From NCBI RefSeq assembly GCF_900582195.1, contig NZ_UTHA01000171.1, positions 20,558 to 84,557 of the forward strand: DNA of 64,000 bases. The letters are read 5' to 3'. Shown here piece after piece: positions 1 through 8,536 of this stretch. Each line of letters begins with the position of its first letter. Position 1 is the first letter of the stretch. Under the pieces are notes generated by a model, which worked only from the letters and a program-made list of their open reading frames with translations, had not been told where the DNA came from and ran no database searches. Both the position numbers and the translations under genes were made by a program. The stretch comes from Pseudomonas viridiflava. GTDB taxonomy: Bacteria; Pseudomonadota; Gammaproteobacteria; Pseudomonadales; Pseudomonadaceae.

Positions 1-342
1 GCGTTGGCGGTGTGCGCGGATTTCACTCATGCCAGTCATGCCGCAGCGGCCGCAGAGCAGGGCGCTAGCCTGTACGCAGCCGGTGTATTGTTCAGCGAAA
101 AAGGTTACGCAGTCGATACGGCGTTACTGCAGGGCTATGCCCGGCAACACTCGATGGCTGTGCTGATGGCCAATCACGGCGGGCTGACCGGTGGTTGGCA
201 ATCTGCGGGGCGTAGTGGCATCTGGTCTGAAGACGGTTCGCTGATCGTTGCAGCTCCCGGGGCGGGCGACCTGTTGGTCGTCGCCCAGCGTAATGACGGT
301 GCGTGGCAGGGACGGGTTGTTCCTGTCACGCAAGCCCGATGA
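1..342 (+). CDS. Carbon-nitrogen hydrolase (nitrilase superfamily), C-terminal fragment
   Basis: The reading frame is open from the first base, so the true start lies upstream and only about 113 C-terminal residues are present. The segment AVCADFTHASHA at the very beginning resembles the nucleophile strand of nitrilase-fold amidases, with the Cys at bases 13-15 as the possible catalytic residue, and VLMANHGG further on is a typical late-domain motif. Members hydrolyse C-N bonds of amides or nitriles in the cytoplasm; the substrate cannot be told from this fragment. The stop overlaps the next start (ATGA), so the two genes are probably cotranscribed. Family assignment is from motif memory. Confidence 0.6.
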   Translation, partial: ALAVCADFTHASHAAAAAEQGASLYAAGVLFSEKGYAVDTALLQGYARQHSMAVLMANHGGLTGGWQSAGRSGIWSEDGSLIVAAPGAGDLLVVAQRNDGAWQGRVVPVTQAR

Positions 343-782
343 CATTTCACTTACGTCTTGCGGCCCCAGAAGACCTGGCATTTGCCCGTGATCTCACCTG
401 TCAGAACATGCTGCGCTATTACATTGATCATGACCTGTTATGGCAGGACGAAGCGTTTGACGTAGCGTGGCCGGGGCGACAGAACCGGCTGATAGTGCGA
501 GGTAATCTGGTAGTGGGCTTTCTCAGCCTCAGCCGGGATTTGCGTGCGCTCTATATTCGTGAATTGCAGATTGCTGAAGCGTTTCAGGGGCAGGGCGCCG
601 GTTCCTGGGCGATTGATCAGGTTATCGAGATGGCCCGCCAGGAAAGATGTCCGGCTGTGCGACTGACCGTATTCGTGAATAATCCGGCGAGAAACTTGTA
701 TGAAAGAAAAGGACTACAGGTTCAGGGAGCGGACGAGTGTTTCCTGCGAATGCAGCTTGATATCAGTACACCTGTGCTCTGA
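339..782 (+). CDS. GNAT-family N-acetyltransferase
   Basis: The 147-residue protein has the size and layout of a single GNAT domain: an N-terminal strand with MTFHLRLAAPEDLAFARDL, a central strand YIRELQIAEAF followed by the acetyl-CoA pyrophosphate loop QGQGAGSWAI (the Q/RxxGxG/A motif), and a C-terminal VFVNNPARNLYERKG motif typical of the last helix. It would move an acetyl group from acetyl-CoA to an unknown amine. I chose the ATG at 339 because it overlaps the stop of the preceding hydrolase gene (ATGA) and starts right at the conserved domain; a longer frame upstream adds 12 unconvincing residues. Confidence 0.8.
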   Translation: MTFHLRLAAPEDLAFARDLTCQNMLRYYIDHDLLWQDEAFDVAWPGRQNRLIVRGNLVVGFLSLSRDLRALYIRELQIAEAFQGQGAGSWAIDQVIEMARQERCPAVRLTVFVNNPARNLYERKGLQVQGADECFLRMQLDISTPVL

Positions 783-909
783 AACCCGCAGCCGGCAAGC
801 CTTCAATGATGAATTGAAACTTTTTAAATGACGCTTTCCGCTAGGTCTGCGTGGCACTTTTTGCTAAGGTGTCCGGCATCCCAATATGACCATATCGCGA
901 GGTGTCTGC

Positions 910-1551
910 TTGATTAGGGTGCTAGTGGTCGATGACCATGATCTCGTTCGTACAGGCATTACACGTATGCTGGCCGATATCGATGGCTTGCAAGTGGTTG
1001 GCCAGGCCGAATCCGGGGAAGAGTCCCTGATCAAGGCCCGAGAGTTGAAGCCCGATGTGGTGCTGATGGACGTCAAGATGCCTGGCATCGGCGGCCTCGA
1101 AGCCACGCGCAAACTGTTGCGCAGTCATCCGGATATCAAAGTGGTCGCGGTTACCGTGTGTGAGGAGGATCCTTTCCCGACACGCTTGTTGCAGGCAGGT
1201 GCTGCGGGTTATCTGACCAAGGGCGCGGGTTTGCCGGAAATGGTCCAGGCAATTCGCCTGGTGTTTGCCGGCCAACGCTATATCAGTCCGCAGATTGCCC
1301 AGCAATTGGCAATCAAATCCTTTCAGCCGTCCAACGATTCTCCTTTCGATGCCTTGTCCGAGAGGGAAATCCAGATTGCGTTGATGATTGTCGGCTGTCA
1401 GAAAGTGCAGATCATTTCCGACAAGTTGTGCCTGTCGCCGAAAACCGTGAACACCTATCGCTACCGTATTTTCGAGAAGCTTTCGATCAGCAGCGACGTC
1501 GAGTTGACACTGTTGGCGGTTCGTCACGGCATGGTTGATGCCAGCCTCTGA
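910..1551 (+). CDS. gacA: Response regulator GacA (UvrY/NarL-FixJ family)
   Basis: The 213-residue protein is a two-domain response regulator. The receiver domain (residues 1-120) has the acidic pair in VVDDHD, phospho-acceptor Asp54 in VVLMDVKMPG and the conserved Lys in GYLTKGAG. The C-terminal LuxR-type helix-turn-helix spans LSEREIQIALMI to LSPKTVNTYRYRIFEKL. Partnered with the sensor kinase GacS (not in this window), GacA activates small RNAs that titrate RsmA/RsmE and so controls secondary metabolism. The start is a TTG at 910, preceded by GAGGTG at 900-905 and matching the usual N-terminus (M)IRVLVVDDHDL; the ATG at 886 would add eight residues. uvrC begins two bases after the stop, the classical gacA-uvrC arrangement. 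Confidence 0.97.
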   Translation: MIRVLVVDDHDLVRTGITRMLADIDGLQVVGQAESGEESLIKARELKPDVVLMDVKMPGIGGLEATRKLLRSHPDIKVVAVTVCEEDPFPTRLLQAGAAGYLTKGAGLPEMVQAIRLVFAGQRYISPQIAQQLAIKSFQPSNDSPFDALSEREIQIALMIVGCQKVQIISDKLCLSPKTVNTYRYRIFEKLSISSDVELTLLAVRHGMVDASL

Positions 1552-1553
1552 CC

Positions 1554-3377
1554 ATGACTGACACATTCGATTCCGGCGCGTTTCTGTCGACAGTCAGCGG
1601 GCGCCCGGGCGTCTATCGCATGTTCGACAGCGATGCACGCCTGTTGTACGTGGGCAAGGCCAAGAACCTGAAAAAGCGTCTGGCCAGCTACTTTCGCAAA
1701 ACCGGTCTGGCACCCAAGACTGCCGCGTTGGTCGGGCGCATTGCGCAGGTCGAAACGACCATCACCGCCAACGAAACCGAAGCGTTGCTACTTGAACAAA
1801 CACTGATCAAGGAGTGGCGGCCGCCGTACAACATTCTGTTGCGCGACGACAAATCCTATCCCTATGTGTTTCTCTCCGACGGCCAATTCCCACGCCTGAG
1901 CATTCATCGCGGGGCGAAAAAAGCCAAGGGCAAGTACTTCGGTCCTTATCCGAGCGCCGGCGCCATACGCGAAAGCCTGAGTCTGCTGCAAAAGACCTTC
2001 TTCGTTCGCCAGTGTGAAGACAGCTACTACAAGAACCGTACCCGGCCATGTCTGCAGTATCAGATCAAGCGCTGCAAAGCACCTTGCGTCGGGCTGGTCG
2101 AGCCTGAGATTTATGCCGAAGACGTGCGTCACTCGGTGATGTTTCTTGAGGGGCGTAGTCACGCGCTGACCAACGAACTGTCGACGGCGATGGAAGAGGC
2201 GGCGATCAACCTGGAGTTCGAGCGAGCTGCCGAGTTGCGCGATCAGATCGCGCTGTTGCGCAGGGTCCAGGATCAACAAAGCATGGAGGGCGGCACTGGG
2301 GATATCGATGTCATCGCGGCATTCGTCAACCCCGGTGGTGCCTGCGTGCATTTGATCAGCGTCCGTGGCGGACGCGTGTTGGGCAGCAAGAATTTCTTTC
2401 CGCAAGTCGGTATCGAAGAGGACGTGTCGGAAGTCATGGCCGCTTTTCTCGGCCAATACTTCATCAGCAGCCCTGAGCGGGATTTGCCGAGCGAACTGAT
2501 CGTCAATGTGGTTCACGAAGATTTTCCGGCGTTGATCGAGGCGATCCATGAGTTGCGTGGCCGAGAGCTGGCCATCAGTCATCGAGTGCGTGGTACGCGT
2601 GCGCGCTGGCAGCAACTGGCCGTGACCAACGCCGAGCAGGCATTGGGCGCACGCCTGGCCAACCGTCAACATACCGCGGCGCGGTTTGAAGCCCTGGCCG
2701 AAGTGTTGAACCTGGATGAGCCGCCGCAGCGTCTGGAGTGCTACGACATCAGTCATTCCAGCGGTGAGGCGACGGTTGCTTCCTGTGTGGTGTTTGGCCC
2801 GGAAGGCGCGATCAAGTCGGACTACCGGCGCTACAACATCGAAGGGGTCACGGCGGGTGATGACTATGCCGCCATGCATCAAGCGCTGACGCGCCGCTTC
2901 AGCAAACTCAAGGAGGGCGAGGGCAAGTTGCCGGACATCTTGCTGGTCGACGGTGGCAAAGGTCAGCTGTCGATGGCTCGAGATGTTCTCAATGAGCTGG
3001 CCGTGCCGGACCTGATCCTGCTCGGTGTCGCCAAGGGCGCCACGCGCAAGGCCGGCTTCGAAACGTTGTATCTGAATGATGCCGCGCATGAGTTCACTTT
3101 GCGTGGCGATTCGCCGGCGCTGCACCTGATTCAACAGATCCGCGATGAGGCCCACCGCTTCGCGATTACCGGACACCGCGCACGCCGCGGCAAAACCCGG
3201 CGTACGTCAACGCTGGAAGGCGTTGCGGGCGTCGGGCCGACCCGGCGTCGCGATTTGTTGAAACATTTTGGTGGATTGCAGGAGCTGTCTCGTGCAAGCA
3301 TCGAAGAGATCGCCAAAGCCCCGGGGATCAGTAAAAAGCTCGCAGAGTCGATTTATGCGAACCTGCATAGCGAGTAG
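1554..3377 (+). CDS. uvrC: UvrABC nucleotide excision repair endonuclease subunit C
   Basis: The 607-residue length is normal for UvrC. An N-terminal GIY-YIG nuclease domain (GVYRMFDSDARLLYVGKAKNLKKRL, residues 19-43) makes the 3-prime incision. A UVR motif near residues 205-240 (AINLEFERAAELRDQIALLR) contacts UvrB. The RNase H-like domain for the 5-prime incision includes ECYDISHSSG and ILLVDGGKGQ with catalytic Asp residues, and the C-terminus carries tandem helix-hairpin-helix motifs (LEGVAGVGPTRRRDLLKHFGG). It lies two bases after gacA and 32 bases before pgsA, consistent with a single transcription unit. Confidence 0.98.
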   Translation: MTDTFDSGAFLSTVSGRPGVYRMFDSDARLLYVGKAKNLKKRLASYFRKTGLAPKTAALVGRIAQVETTITANETEALLLEQTLIKEWRPPYNILLRDDKSYPYVFLSDGQFPRLSIHRGAKKAKGKYFGPYPSAGAIRESLSLLQKTFFVRQCEDSYYKNRTRPCLQYQIKRCKAPCVGLVEPEIYAEDVRHSVMFLEGRSHALTNELSTAMEEAAINLEFERAAELRDQIALLRRVQDQQSMEGGTGDIDVIAAFVNPGGACVHLISVRGGRVLGSKNFFPQVGIEEDVSEVMAAFLGQYFISSPERDLPSELIVNVVHEDFPALIEAIHELRGRELAISHRVRGTRARWQQLAVTNAEQALGARLANRQHTAARFEALAEVLNLDEPPQRLECYDISHSSGEATVASCVVFGPEGAIKSDYRRYNIEGVTAGDDYAAMHQALTRRFSKLKEGEGKLPDILLVDGGKGQLSMARDVLNELAVPDLILLGVAKGATRKAGFETLYLNDAAHEFTLRGDSPALHLIQQIRDEAHRFAITGHRARRGKTRRTSTLEGVAGVGPTRRRDLLKHFGGLQELSRASIEEIAKAPGISKKLAESIYANLHSE

Positions 3378-3409
3378 AATGCCCCTTCACCTCGTAGCCA
3401 GTTGTGCCG

Positions 3410-3970
3410 ATGAATATCCCTAATCTGATTACCGTTCTACGCGTCCTGCTCATTCCGATCTTCATTTTGCTGTTCTATCTGCCTTATCAGTGGAGTTACA
3501 TGGCCTCCGCTTCGGTGTTTGCCTTTGCGGCAGCAACGGACTGGCTGGATGGTTATCTGGCCCGTCGTCTGGAGCAAAGCACTCCGTTCGGGGCATTTCT
3601 CGATCCGGTCGCCGACAAACTCATGGTCGCAGTGGCACTGGTGCTGCTGGTGCAAGAACACGGCAATCTCTGGCTCACTCTGCCGGCTGCTGTCATCATC
3701 GGTCGCGAGATTGTGGTGTCGGCCTTACGTGAATGGATGGCCGAACTCGGTGCCCGTGCCCATGTAGCGGTTTCGAATCTCGGTAAATGGAAAACCGCCG
3801 CGCAGATGCTCGCACTGGTGATCCTGCTGGCCAATCCAAAGGACTTCAGTTTCTGGGTTATCCTGGGTTACGCCTTGCTGATGGTCTCTGCCGGCCTGAC
3901 GTTGTGGTCGATGGTCCAATACCTTCGCGCTGCCTGGCCGCACCTGAAGACCGATGTCGAAAAGAAATAA
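3410..3970 (+). CDS. pgsA: CDP-diacylglycerol--glycerol-3-phosphate 3-phosphatidyltransferase
   Basis: The protein (186 residues) makes phosphatidylglycerol phosphate, the committed step to phosphatidylglycerol and cardiolipin, in the inner membrane. The CDP-alcohol phosphatidyltransferase signature DG-x2-AR-x8-G-x3-D-x3-D is clear in TDWLDGYLARRLEQSTPFGAFLDPVADK at about residues 43-70, followed by several hydrophobic segments. I use the ATG at 410 bases into the gacA operon end (position 3410, MNIPNLITVLRV), which matches the usual N-terminus; a GTG two codons earlier is possible. The gene closes the gacA-uvrC-pgsA block and is followed directly by a tRNA promoter. Confidence 0.96.
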   Translation: MNIPNLITVLRVLLIPIFILLFYLPYQWSYMASASVFAFAAATDWLDGYLARRLEQSTPFGAFLDPVADKLMVAVALVLLVQEHGNLWLTLPAAVIIGREIVVSALREWMAELGARAHVAVSNLGKWKTAAQMLALVILLANPKDFSFWVILGYALLMVSAGLTLWSMVQYLRAAWPHLKTDVEKK

Positions 3971-3990
3971 AACTTTTTTGAATCAAGGGG

Positions 3991-4018
3991 TTGACGGAGC
4001 TTCTTAATTCTATAGAAT
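3991..4018 (+). promoter_or_regulatory. Sigma-70-type promoter for the tRNA-Gly/tRNA-Cys unit
   Basis: TTGACG at 3991-3996 and TAGAAT at 4013-4018 are separated by 16 bases, and the GC-rich start region lies just before the tRNA-Gly at 4031. The strong match and position just upstream of stable RNA genes support a housekeeping promoter. Confidence 0.7.
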
Positions 4019-4030
4019 GCGCACCACCAA

Positions 4031-4106
<76 letters not shown>

Positions 4107-4150
4107 GTTTTACGTGTTTGTTGTTGTGCTACTGACAGCAGATGCTTTGA

Positions 4151-4224
4151 GGCCGAGTAGCAAAATGGTTATGCAGCGGATTGCAAATCCGCCTACGCCG
4201 GTTCGATTCCGACCTCGGCCTCCA
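4151..4224 (+). tRNA. tRNA-Cys (anticodon GCA)
   Basis: This 74-base gene has acceptor arm GGCCGAG/CTCGGCC, anticodon stem-loop GCGGATTGCAAATCCGC with anticodon GCA, T-arm CCGGTTCGATTCCGA and encoded CCA. It lies 44 bases after tRNA-Gly and is followed by a terminator, so the two are probably processed from one precursor. Confidence 0.98.
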
Positions 4225-4232
4225 CTATAAAC

Positions 4233-4268
4233 AAGCTCCGTAGATCCATGATTTACGGAGCTTTTTTA
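4233..4268 (+). terminator. Intrinsic terminator after tRNA-Cys
   Basis: The arms AAGCTCCGTA (4233-4242) and TACGGAGCTT (4254-4263) form a perfect 10-bp stem followed by a T-rich tail (CTTTTTTATT). Confidence 0.9.
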
Positions 4269-4418
4269 TTTGCACTGCGCTGCAAGATTTAGTCTTGAAA
4301 TACGGCCATTGCAAACTTGCTTCACCGGGAAGTGATGTATATATTTCCCGCTCTGCTGTTCAAGGTTGCATCCCGTCAGGGTCGCGACTGTGCAGCAGAG
4401 AGCAGCAATCGCGCTACC

Positions 4419-4505
4419 GCCCGAATGGCGAAACTGGTAGACGCATGGGACTTAAAATCCCCCGCTCGTAAGGGCGTGCCGGTTCGATTCCGGCTTCGGG
4501 CACCA
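4419..4505 (+). tRNA. tRNA-Leu (anticodon UAA)
   Basis: This is an 87-base class II tRNA with a long variable arm (CGCTCGTAAGGGCG). The acceptor arm is GCCCGAA/TTCGGGC, the anticodon loop ACTTAAAAT carries TAA, the T-arm is CCGGTTCGATTCCGG and CCA is encoded. It is separated from tRNA-Cys by a terminator, so it should have its own promoter within 4270-4418. Confidence 0.98.
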
Positions 4506-4513
4506 TGAATAGC

Positions 4514-4551
4514 AAAGGCCTGCATGAGTTTTCTCATGCAGGCCTTTTTTT
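4514..4551 (+). terminator. Intrinsic terminator after tRNA-Leu
   Basis: Perfect 15-bp arms (AAAGGCCTGCATGAG at 4514-4528 and its complement at 4533-4547) enclose a four-base loop and are followed by TTTT. Confidence 0.93.
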
Positions 4552-4570
4552 GTGCCTTTTTTATGCAGGG

Positions 4571-4855
4571 CTAAACGAAAGTCTGCCCGCTAAAACCCCG
4601 AGGCAAGCGCTGAAGTCCGGCCATTGCTGTCAGCCGATCGACCCATTCTGTGCGCCAGTTGGCTTCGCCATGCGTGGCTTTGGCCCGCCGGGCCATCCTG
4701 CGGGCTGCGTTGCGCTGGTCTTTTCGTGCCTGTTTGTAGGCATCGGTATTGCGGCAGCTGCGGCATTTCACACGATTGAGTTCTCTGCTTGCCGACAGTT
4801 GTTTGCCTTTATGACCACAGGCCAGATGCCCGTCAACGTTGAAATGGATAACCAT
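4571..4855 (-). CDS. Small basic protein with Cys/His pairs, function unknown
   Basis: The 94-residue product starts MVIHFNVDGHLACGHKGKQL and contains a second pair of cysteines in VKCRSCRN (about residues 30-33); together CGH and CxxC could form a small zinc-binding knuckle. The middle is strongly basic (YKQARKDQRNAARRMARRAK), which would suit nucleic-acid binding, but no named family is recognised. The ATG at 4855 has GAGGGAGACAGTTC upstream as ribosome binding site. The gene points back toward the tRNA terminator and is separated from the next leftward gene by a terminator. The coding call rests on the reading frame, the ribosome binding site and the Cys pattern. Confidence 0.7.
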   Translation of the reverse strand: MVIHFNVDGHLACGHKGKQLSASRELNRVKCRSCRNTDAYKQARKDQRNAARRMARRAKATHGEANWRTEWVDRLTAMAGLQRLPRGFSGQTFV

Positions 4856-4928
4856 GAACTGTCTCCCTCGCGACGTGTATTACGTTTGACAACTCACGCC
4901 CTGTGCCGTTCGGCAGTGGGGCGCAGGC

Positions 4929-4955
4929 AAAAAAACACCCGCATGCGGGCGGGTG
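4929..4955 (-). terminator. Intrinsic terminator (leftward)
   Basis: CACCCGC (4936-4942) pairs with GCGGGTG (4949-4955); on the minus strand the stem is followed by a run of seven T (A tract at 4929-4935). It ends transcripts from the leftward gene at 5120-5350. Confidence 0.8.
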
Positions 4956-5119
4956 AGAGAGTTTTCTGCAAAGGAGTGATTTCACTGTAGACGCGCAGAT
5001 GTGATCGCTATGTGAAAAACGCAAACGCAGGAAGAATAAACATCTTGGACAGGCAAATGCGCGGTGACCCGTGCGTCACCGCTTGTGAGCAGATTCCTTG
5101 GACCTTGGCGAGGTTGCTG

Positions 5120-5350
5120 TCATCTGAACCGAGGCAGTGGCCGATCCACAGGCTTGAGTGCCGACAGCGTATTGCGAATCAGCGGAGCATCCTTCTCTAT
5201 ATCGTTCAGCCGGTCACGGATGCGCAGGGCGGTCGGGTGTCCGCCTTGGTGGTCGACCCAGTCGGCGATTTCTTTGCAGGCGGCGGCGAGGCGCGCTTGT
5301 CGAGCGTCGAGCAAGGTGAGGAGGGTGGTGATGGACTCTTTTTCGGACAT
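5120..5350 (-). CDS. Small helical protein, function unknown
   Basis: The 76-residue product (MSEKESITTLLTLLDARQARLAAACKEI...) is predicted to be mostly helical and soluble, with no signal peptide or membrane segment. A very strong ribosome binding site, GGAGGTG, sits just before the ATG at 5350, and a leftward terminator follows the gene, so it is likely a real, separately expressed gene. No family is recognised. Confidence 0.75.
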   Translation of the reverse strand: MSEKESITTLLTLLDARQARLAAACKEIADWVDHQGGHPTALRIRDRLNDIEKDAPLIRNTLSALKPVDRPLPRFR

Positions 5351-5468
5351 GGAACACCTCCGTTCTATGAAGCCTGAGCTGCAGCAAATAGCCCGCGTGT
5401 TGCGAGCCTTCTGCTGTGGGGTGCTGCTCCTTCAGCTGGTTTCAGTATAGACCCGCTTATGATCGGCA

Positions 5469-5699
5469 TCAGACTGAAGACTGACGGGCCTGTGATTGGG
5501 AACTGGCTGCGTTGAGGCGCCTGCATTCACGTCGTGCGTCCTCTTGCGCGTCGTAGCCATCACCAATGAAACCGGCGGTACGCGTATCGCAGATGCGAAA
5601 CCAGCTATGCGCTTCGGCTGGATCATGCTGACTGTCTCCGGCGCGTCGACCGTGAATAATGATCTTGTTGCAATGCTTCACGACGAAAATGTCTTCCAT
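5469..5699 (-). CDS. Small hypothetical protein
   Basis: The 76-residue product begins MEDIFVVKHCNKIIIHGRRAG and ends in a polar QSQARQSSV tail. I chose the ATG at 5699 because the residues before it in the longer frame (start at 5750) look like read-through; the ribosome binding site is weak in either case. No domain, signal peptide or membrane segment is visible. It lies in a run of small leftward genes between the tRNAs and the ABC-F remnant. Moderate confidence that it is coding. Confidence 0.55.
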   Translation of the reverse strand: MEDIFVVKHCNKIIIHGRRAGDSQHDPAEAHSWFRICDTRTAGFIGDGYDAQEDARRECRRLNAASSQSQARQSSV

Positions 5700-5770
5700 G
5701 GCGTCACCGCAGCTGATTCGTGTCAGATCAACTATAGAAGCCCCCGGCAATCGTGCAAAAAATAGGCAGC

Positions 5771-6199
5771 TCAGCTCGTCGGTTGCCAGCGCCAGCCTTC
5801 CGGGTACCAGATCAAGTGATGGCTTGGATTCAACGCCCGTAGAAATGCCTGATCGTGGGAAACCACGACAATGGCTCCGGGAAAGATCTGCAAGGCTTGT
5901 TCGAAAGCTTGCACTGATGTCAGGTCCAGGTGATGGGTTGGCTCATCCAGCAGCAGTAATCGTGCTGGCGTCTGGCGGCACAATACCAACGCGAGGGCTG
6001 CCTTCAACCATTCTCCACCGCTGAGCGATGCGCACGGGCGGGTAACTCGCTGCGCGTCCAGTTGCAGATGAGCGAGGAAGTTGCGCAACTCACCTTCGCT
6101 CAAAGGCGTTTGCTGTGCCTGCAGTGTTGCGCCATTGGCGAACTGAAAACCCAGTTGATTCAGGGTAACGAGTGCGGGCGTACGCGAGACGTGAGTCAT
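5771..6199 (-). pseudogene. ABC-F ATPase, internally deleted remnant
   Basis: The frame begins like an ABC-F protein (MTHVSRTPALVTLNQLGFQFANGATL, the first strands of ABC domain 1) and then passes at about residue 27-35 straight into the end of the second ABC domain: signature SLSGGEWLKAALAL, Walker B LLLLDEPTHHLD and the switch His region IVVVSHDQAFL. Both Walker A motifs, the interdomain linker and about three quarters of the usual 500-540 residues are missing. The signature (usually SGGER/K) and the D-loop region (usually EPTNHLD) also carry changes. The original start and GGAGGTGCC ribosome binding site are intact. I interpret it as a decayed gene with an in-frame internal deletion; a short functional product seems unlikely without a Walker A. 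Confidence 0.8.
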
Positions 6200-6343
6200 C
6201 GGCACCTCCAAAAAATGTCGTGAAAACTGACAAGCGCCGATCACGGCGAGTCGCGATTACATTTTTAGAAGGCGGGGTTGTTCACGTCTGCGGTCGTCCG
6301 GAAGTGGGGAAGGTGGCTAACCTGGATGACGCCATGCAGCGGA

Positions 6344-7381
6344 TCAAGGTGCGTCGGTCATTTCGCTCATGCGCTCGAGAAACATCGCCAGCGCCACCTC
6401 CTCGGCACGCAGGCCCTGGCGCACACGTGGACGAGGCAGTTCGGCGAGGGCACCGAGCATGAATTTTTCCACCACCGCAGGGTGGATATAGCACTTGCGG
6501 CAAACTGCCGGCGTGTTGCCCAGCTGTTTGGCAACGCCTTTGACCATCTCCACCACATGCCGTTTGGCCTCGGCCTCGGACTCCCATTGCAATTCGCGCA
6601 ACACCGAAAGTGCCAAAGCGCTGCCCGCCCAGGTGCGGTAATCCTTGGCGGTGAAATCGGCGCCGGTCAGGGTTTGCAGGTACGCATTGACGTCGGAAGA
6701 ACTGACGGTGTGCCGCTCACCGTTTTCATCCAGATACTGAAACAGGTTCTGCCCGGGAATTTCCAGGCAACGCTTGATGATGCGCGCCAGGCGTCGATCC
6801 TTGACGGTGATCTGGTGTTCGATACCGCTTTTGCCACGGAACTGGAACAGGATCGCACTGCCGTTGACCTCGACATGGCGGCTGCGCAGGGTGGTCAGGC
6901 CGTAGGAGCGGTTGTCGCGGGCGTACTGGGTATTGCCGACCCGGATCAGCGTGGCGTCGAGCAGGGTGATCACCGTGGCCATGACTTTGTCGCGACTGAA
7001 ACCGGGCGCAGCCAACAATGCTTCCAGTTGTTTGCGCAGTTTTGGCAACGCCAGACCGAACTCGCGCAGGCGCGAATACTTGTCGGCATCGCGCACCTCG
7101 CGCCAGCGCGCGTGATAACGATATTGCTTGCGGCCGCGGGCATCACGGCCGGTAGCTTGCAGATGACCACGCGGATCCGGGCAGATCCATACGTCGGTAT
7201 AGGCCGGTGGCACGGCGAGGGCATTGATGCGTTTGATTTCGTCGGCGTCGGTGATGCGCTGGCCTGACGGTTCGAAGTAGCAGAACTTGCCGCGCAGCTT
7301 CTTGCGGGTGATACCGGGCTGGGTGTCGTCGACGTAATGCAGGTCGGATGGCAGGTCGGCAGTCAGCACGGTGTCGGGCAT
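6344..7381 (-). CDS. DNA topoisomerase IB
   Basis: The 345-residue protein is a poxvirus-like type IB topoisomerase. The N-terminal domain contains GITRKKLRGKFCYFEP, and the catalytic domain has TLIRVGNTQYARDNRSYGLTTLR (first catalytic Arg), the conserved Lys region in VKDRRLARII, TAKDYRTWAGS with Arg and, near residue 300, CRKCYIHPAVV, whose Tyr should be the nucleophile that forms a 3-prime phosphotyrosyl bond. It relaxes positive and negative supercoils without ATP. The start at 7381 has AAAGGAAA as ribosome binding site; a longer frame to 7429 lacks one. It lies downstream of modC on the same strand, 72 bases apart, without an obvious terminator. Confidence 0.93.
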   Translation of the reverse strand: MPDTVLTADLPSDLHYVDDTQPGITRKKLRGKFCYFEPSGQRITDADEIKRINALAVPPAYTDVWICPDPRGHLQATGRDARGRKQYRYHARWREVRDADKYSRLREFGLALPKLRKQLEALLAAPGFSRDKVMATVITLLDATLIRVGNTQYARDNRSYGLTTLRSRHVEVNGSAILFQFRGKSGIEHQITVKDRRLARIIKRCLEIPGQNLFQYLDENGERHTVSSSDVNAYLQTLTGADFTAKDYRTWAGSALALSVLRELQWESEAEAKRHVVEMVKGVAKQLGNTPAVCRKCYIHPAVVEKFMLGALAELPRPRVRQGLRAEEVALAMFLERMSEMTDAP

Positions 7382-7453
7382 GGCAGTTTCCTTTAATGGC
7401 GCGGCGGTGTGTAAAGCGATTGACCGCACGCCGATGCCGTGGTGCCGAATGAT

Positions 7454-8533
7454 TTAGGCGAGGACTGCGACCGCTTTGATCTGCGCCCACAAATGCTGGC
7501 CCGGGTGCACGCCCAATTGGTCCCGGGAGTAGCGAGTGATGCGCGCGACTAACGGGGTGCCGCCCGCATCGAGACGAATCAGCACGTGGGCAGCGTTGTC
7601 GGCCGATTGCTCACTGACCACGGTGACCGGCAGTCGATTGAGAATGCTGCTGAACTCGCTGTTCTGCAGGCTCAGGCTGATGTCCCGGGCGTGCACTTTG
7701 CAGCGCAGCGTCTGGCCAACCTGCATCGGTGCATGTGTGACGCGAATGCTCATCTCGGTGGCCGGCAGTTGCAGACTCAGCAATTGATATTGCGCATCGT
7801 AGGCGCTGACCTGGCCTTCAATGATCACACCGGCGTCATCGCCCATTGCCATCGGCAAGTCCAGCCGCGCAAGGGTTTCACCGATCGGGCCGCTGGCCAG
7901 CGCTTTGCCTTCGCTGAGTAATACCAGATGGTCAGCCAGCCGCGCGACTTCGTCCTGCGCGTGGCTGACGTACAACAGCGGAATTTCCAGTTCGTCATGC
8001 AGGCGTTGCAGGTACGGCAGGATCTCCCGTTTGCGCTGACTGTCGAGGGCTGCCAGCGGTTCGTCCATCAGCAGCAGTTTCGGGCTGGTCAGCAGGGCAC
8101 GAGCGATGCCGACGCGCTGGCGTTCGCCACCCGACAAATGCTGCGGGTGGCGTTCGAGCAAATGCCCGATCCCCAAGAGTTCAGTGGCCTGCGCCATGTC
8201 GACACGACGCTGCGACTTGGCGATGCGCTTGAGGCCGAATTGCAGATTGGCCAATACCGACAGGTGCGGAAACAGGCTGGCTTCCTGAAATACATAGCCG
8301 AGCGCGCGTTTGTGCGGCGGGACGAAAATGCCGTTGTCGCTGTCCTGCCAGACTTCGTCGTTGATCTGGATAAAACCCTGTTCGGCGCGTTCAAGGCCGG
8401 CAATGCAACGCAAGCAAGTGGTTTTGCCCGAGCCGGAATGCCCATAAAGCGCAGTTACGCCACGTCCGGGCAAGTTCAGGTCGACATCAAGGCTGAAGCC
8501 CGTATAGGCCCGTTTCAAACGTACATCAATCAT
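7454..8533 (-). CDS. modC: Molybdate ABC transporter ATPase ModC
   Basis: The 359-residue ATPase has Walker A GHSGSGKTT (about residues 31-39), the Q-loop in YVFQEASLFPHLSV, signature LSGGERQR, Walker B LLLMDEPLAALD and switch His in LYVSHAQDEV. The C-terminal third is a Mop/TOBE molybdate-binding domain (VHARDISLSL...), which separates ModC from other importer ATPases. It powers uptake of molybdate across the inner membrane with ModB and ModA. The gene follows modB by three bases and is the last gene of modABC. Confidence 0.96.
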   Translation of the reverse strand: MIDVRLKRAYTGFSLDVDLNLPGRGVTALYGHSGSGKTTCLRCIAGLERAEQGFIQINDEVWQDSDNGIFVPPHKRALGYVFQEASLFPHLSVLANLQFGLKRIAKSQRRVDMAQATELLGIGHLLERHPQHLSGGERQRVGIARALLTSPKLLLMDEPLAALDSQRKREILPYLQRLHDELEIPLLYVSHAQDEVARLADHLVLLSEGKALASGPIGETLARLDLPMAMGDDAGVIIEGQVSAYDAQYQLLSLQLPATEMSIRVTHAPMQVGQTLRCKVHARDISLSLQNSEFSSILNRLPVTVVSEQSADNAAHVLIRLDAGGTPLVARITRYSRDQLGVHPGQHLWAQIKAVAVLA

Positions 8534-8536
8534 CGA

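Noticed and set aside
1788..3176. Leftward open frame of 462 residues across uvrC
   Set aside because: Antisense to a canonical uvrC; no ribosome binding site or domain.
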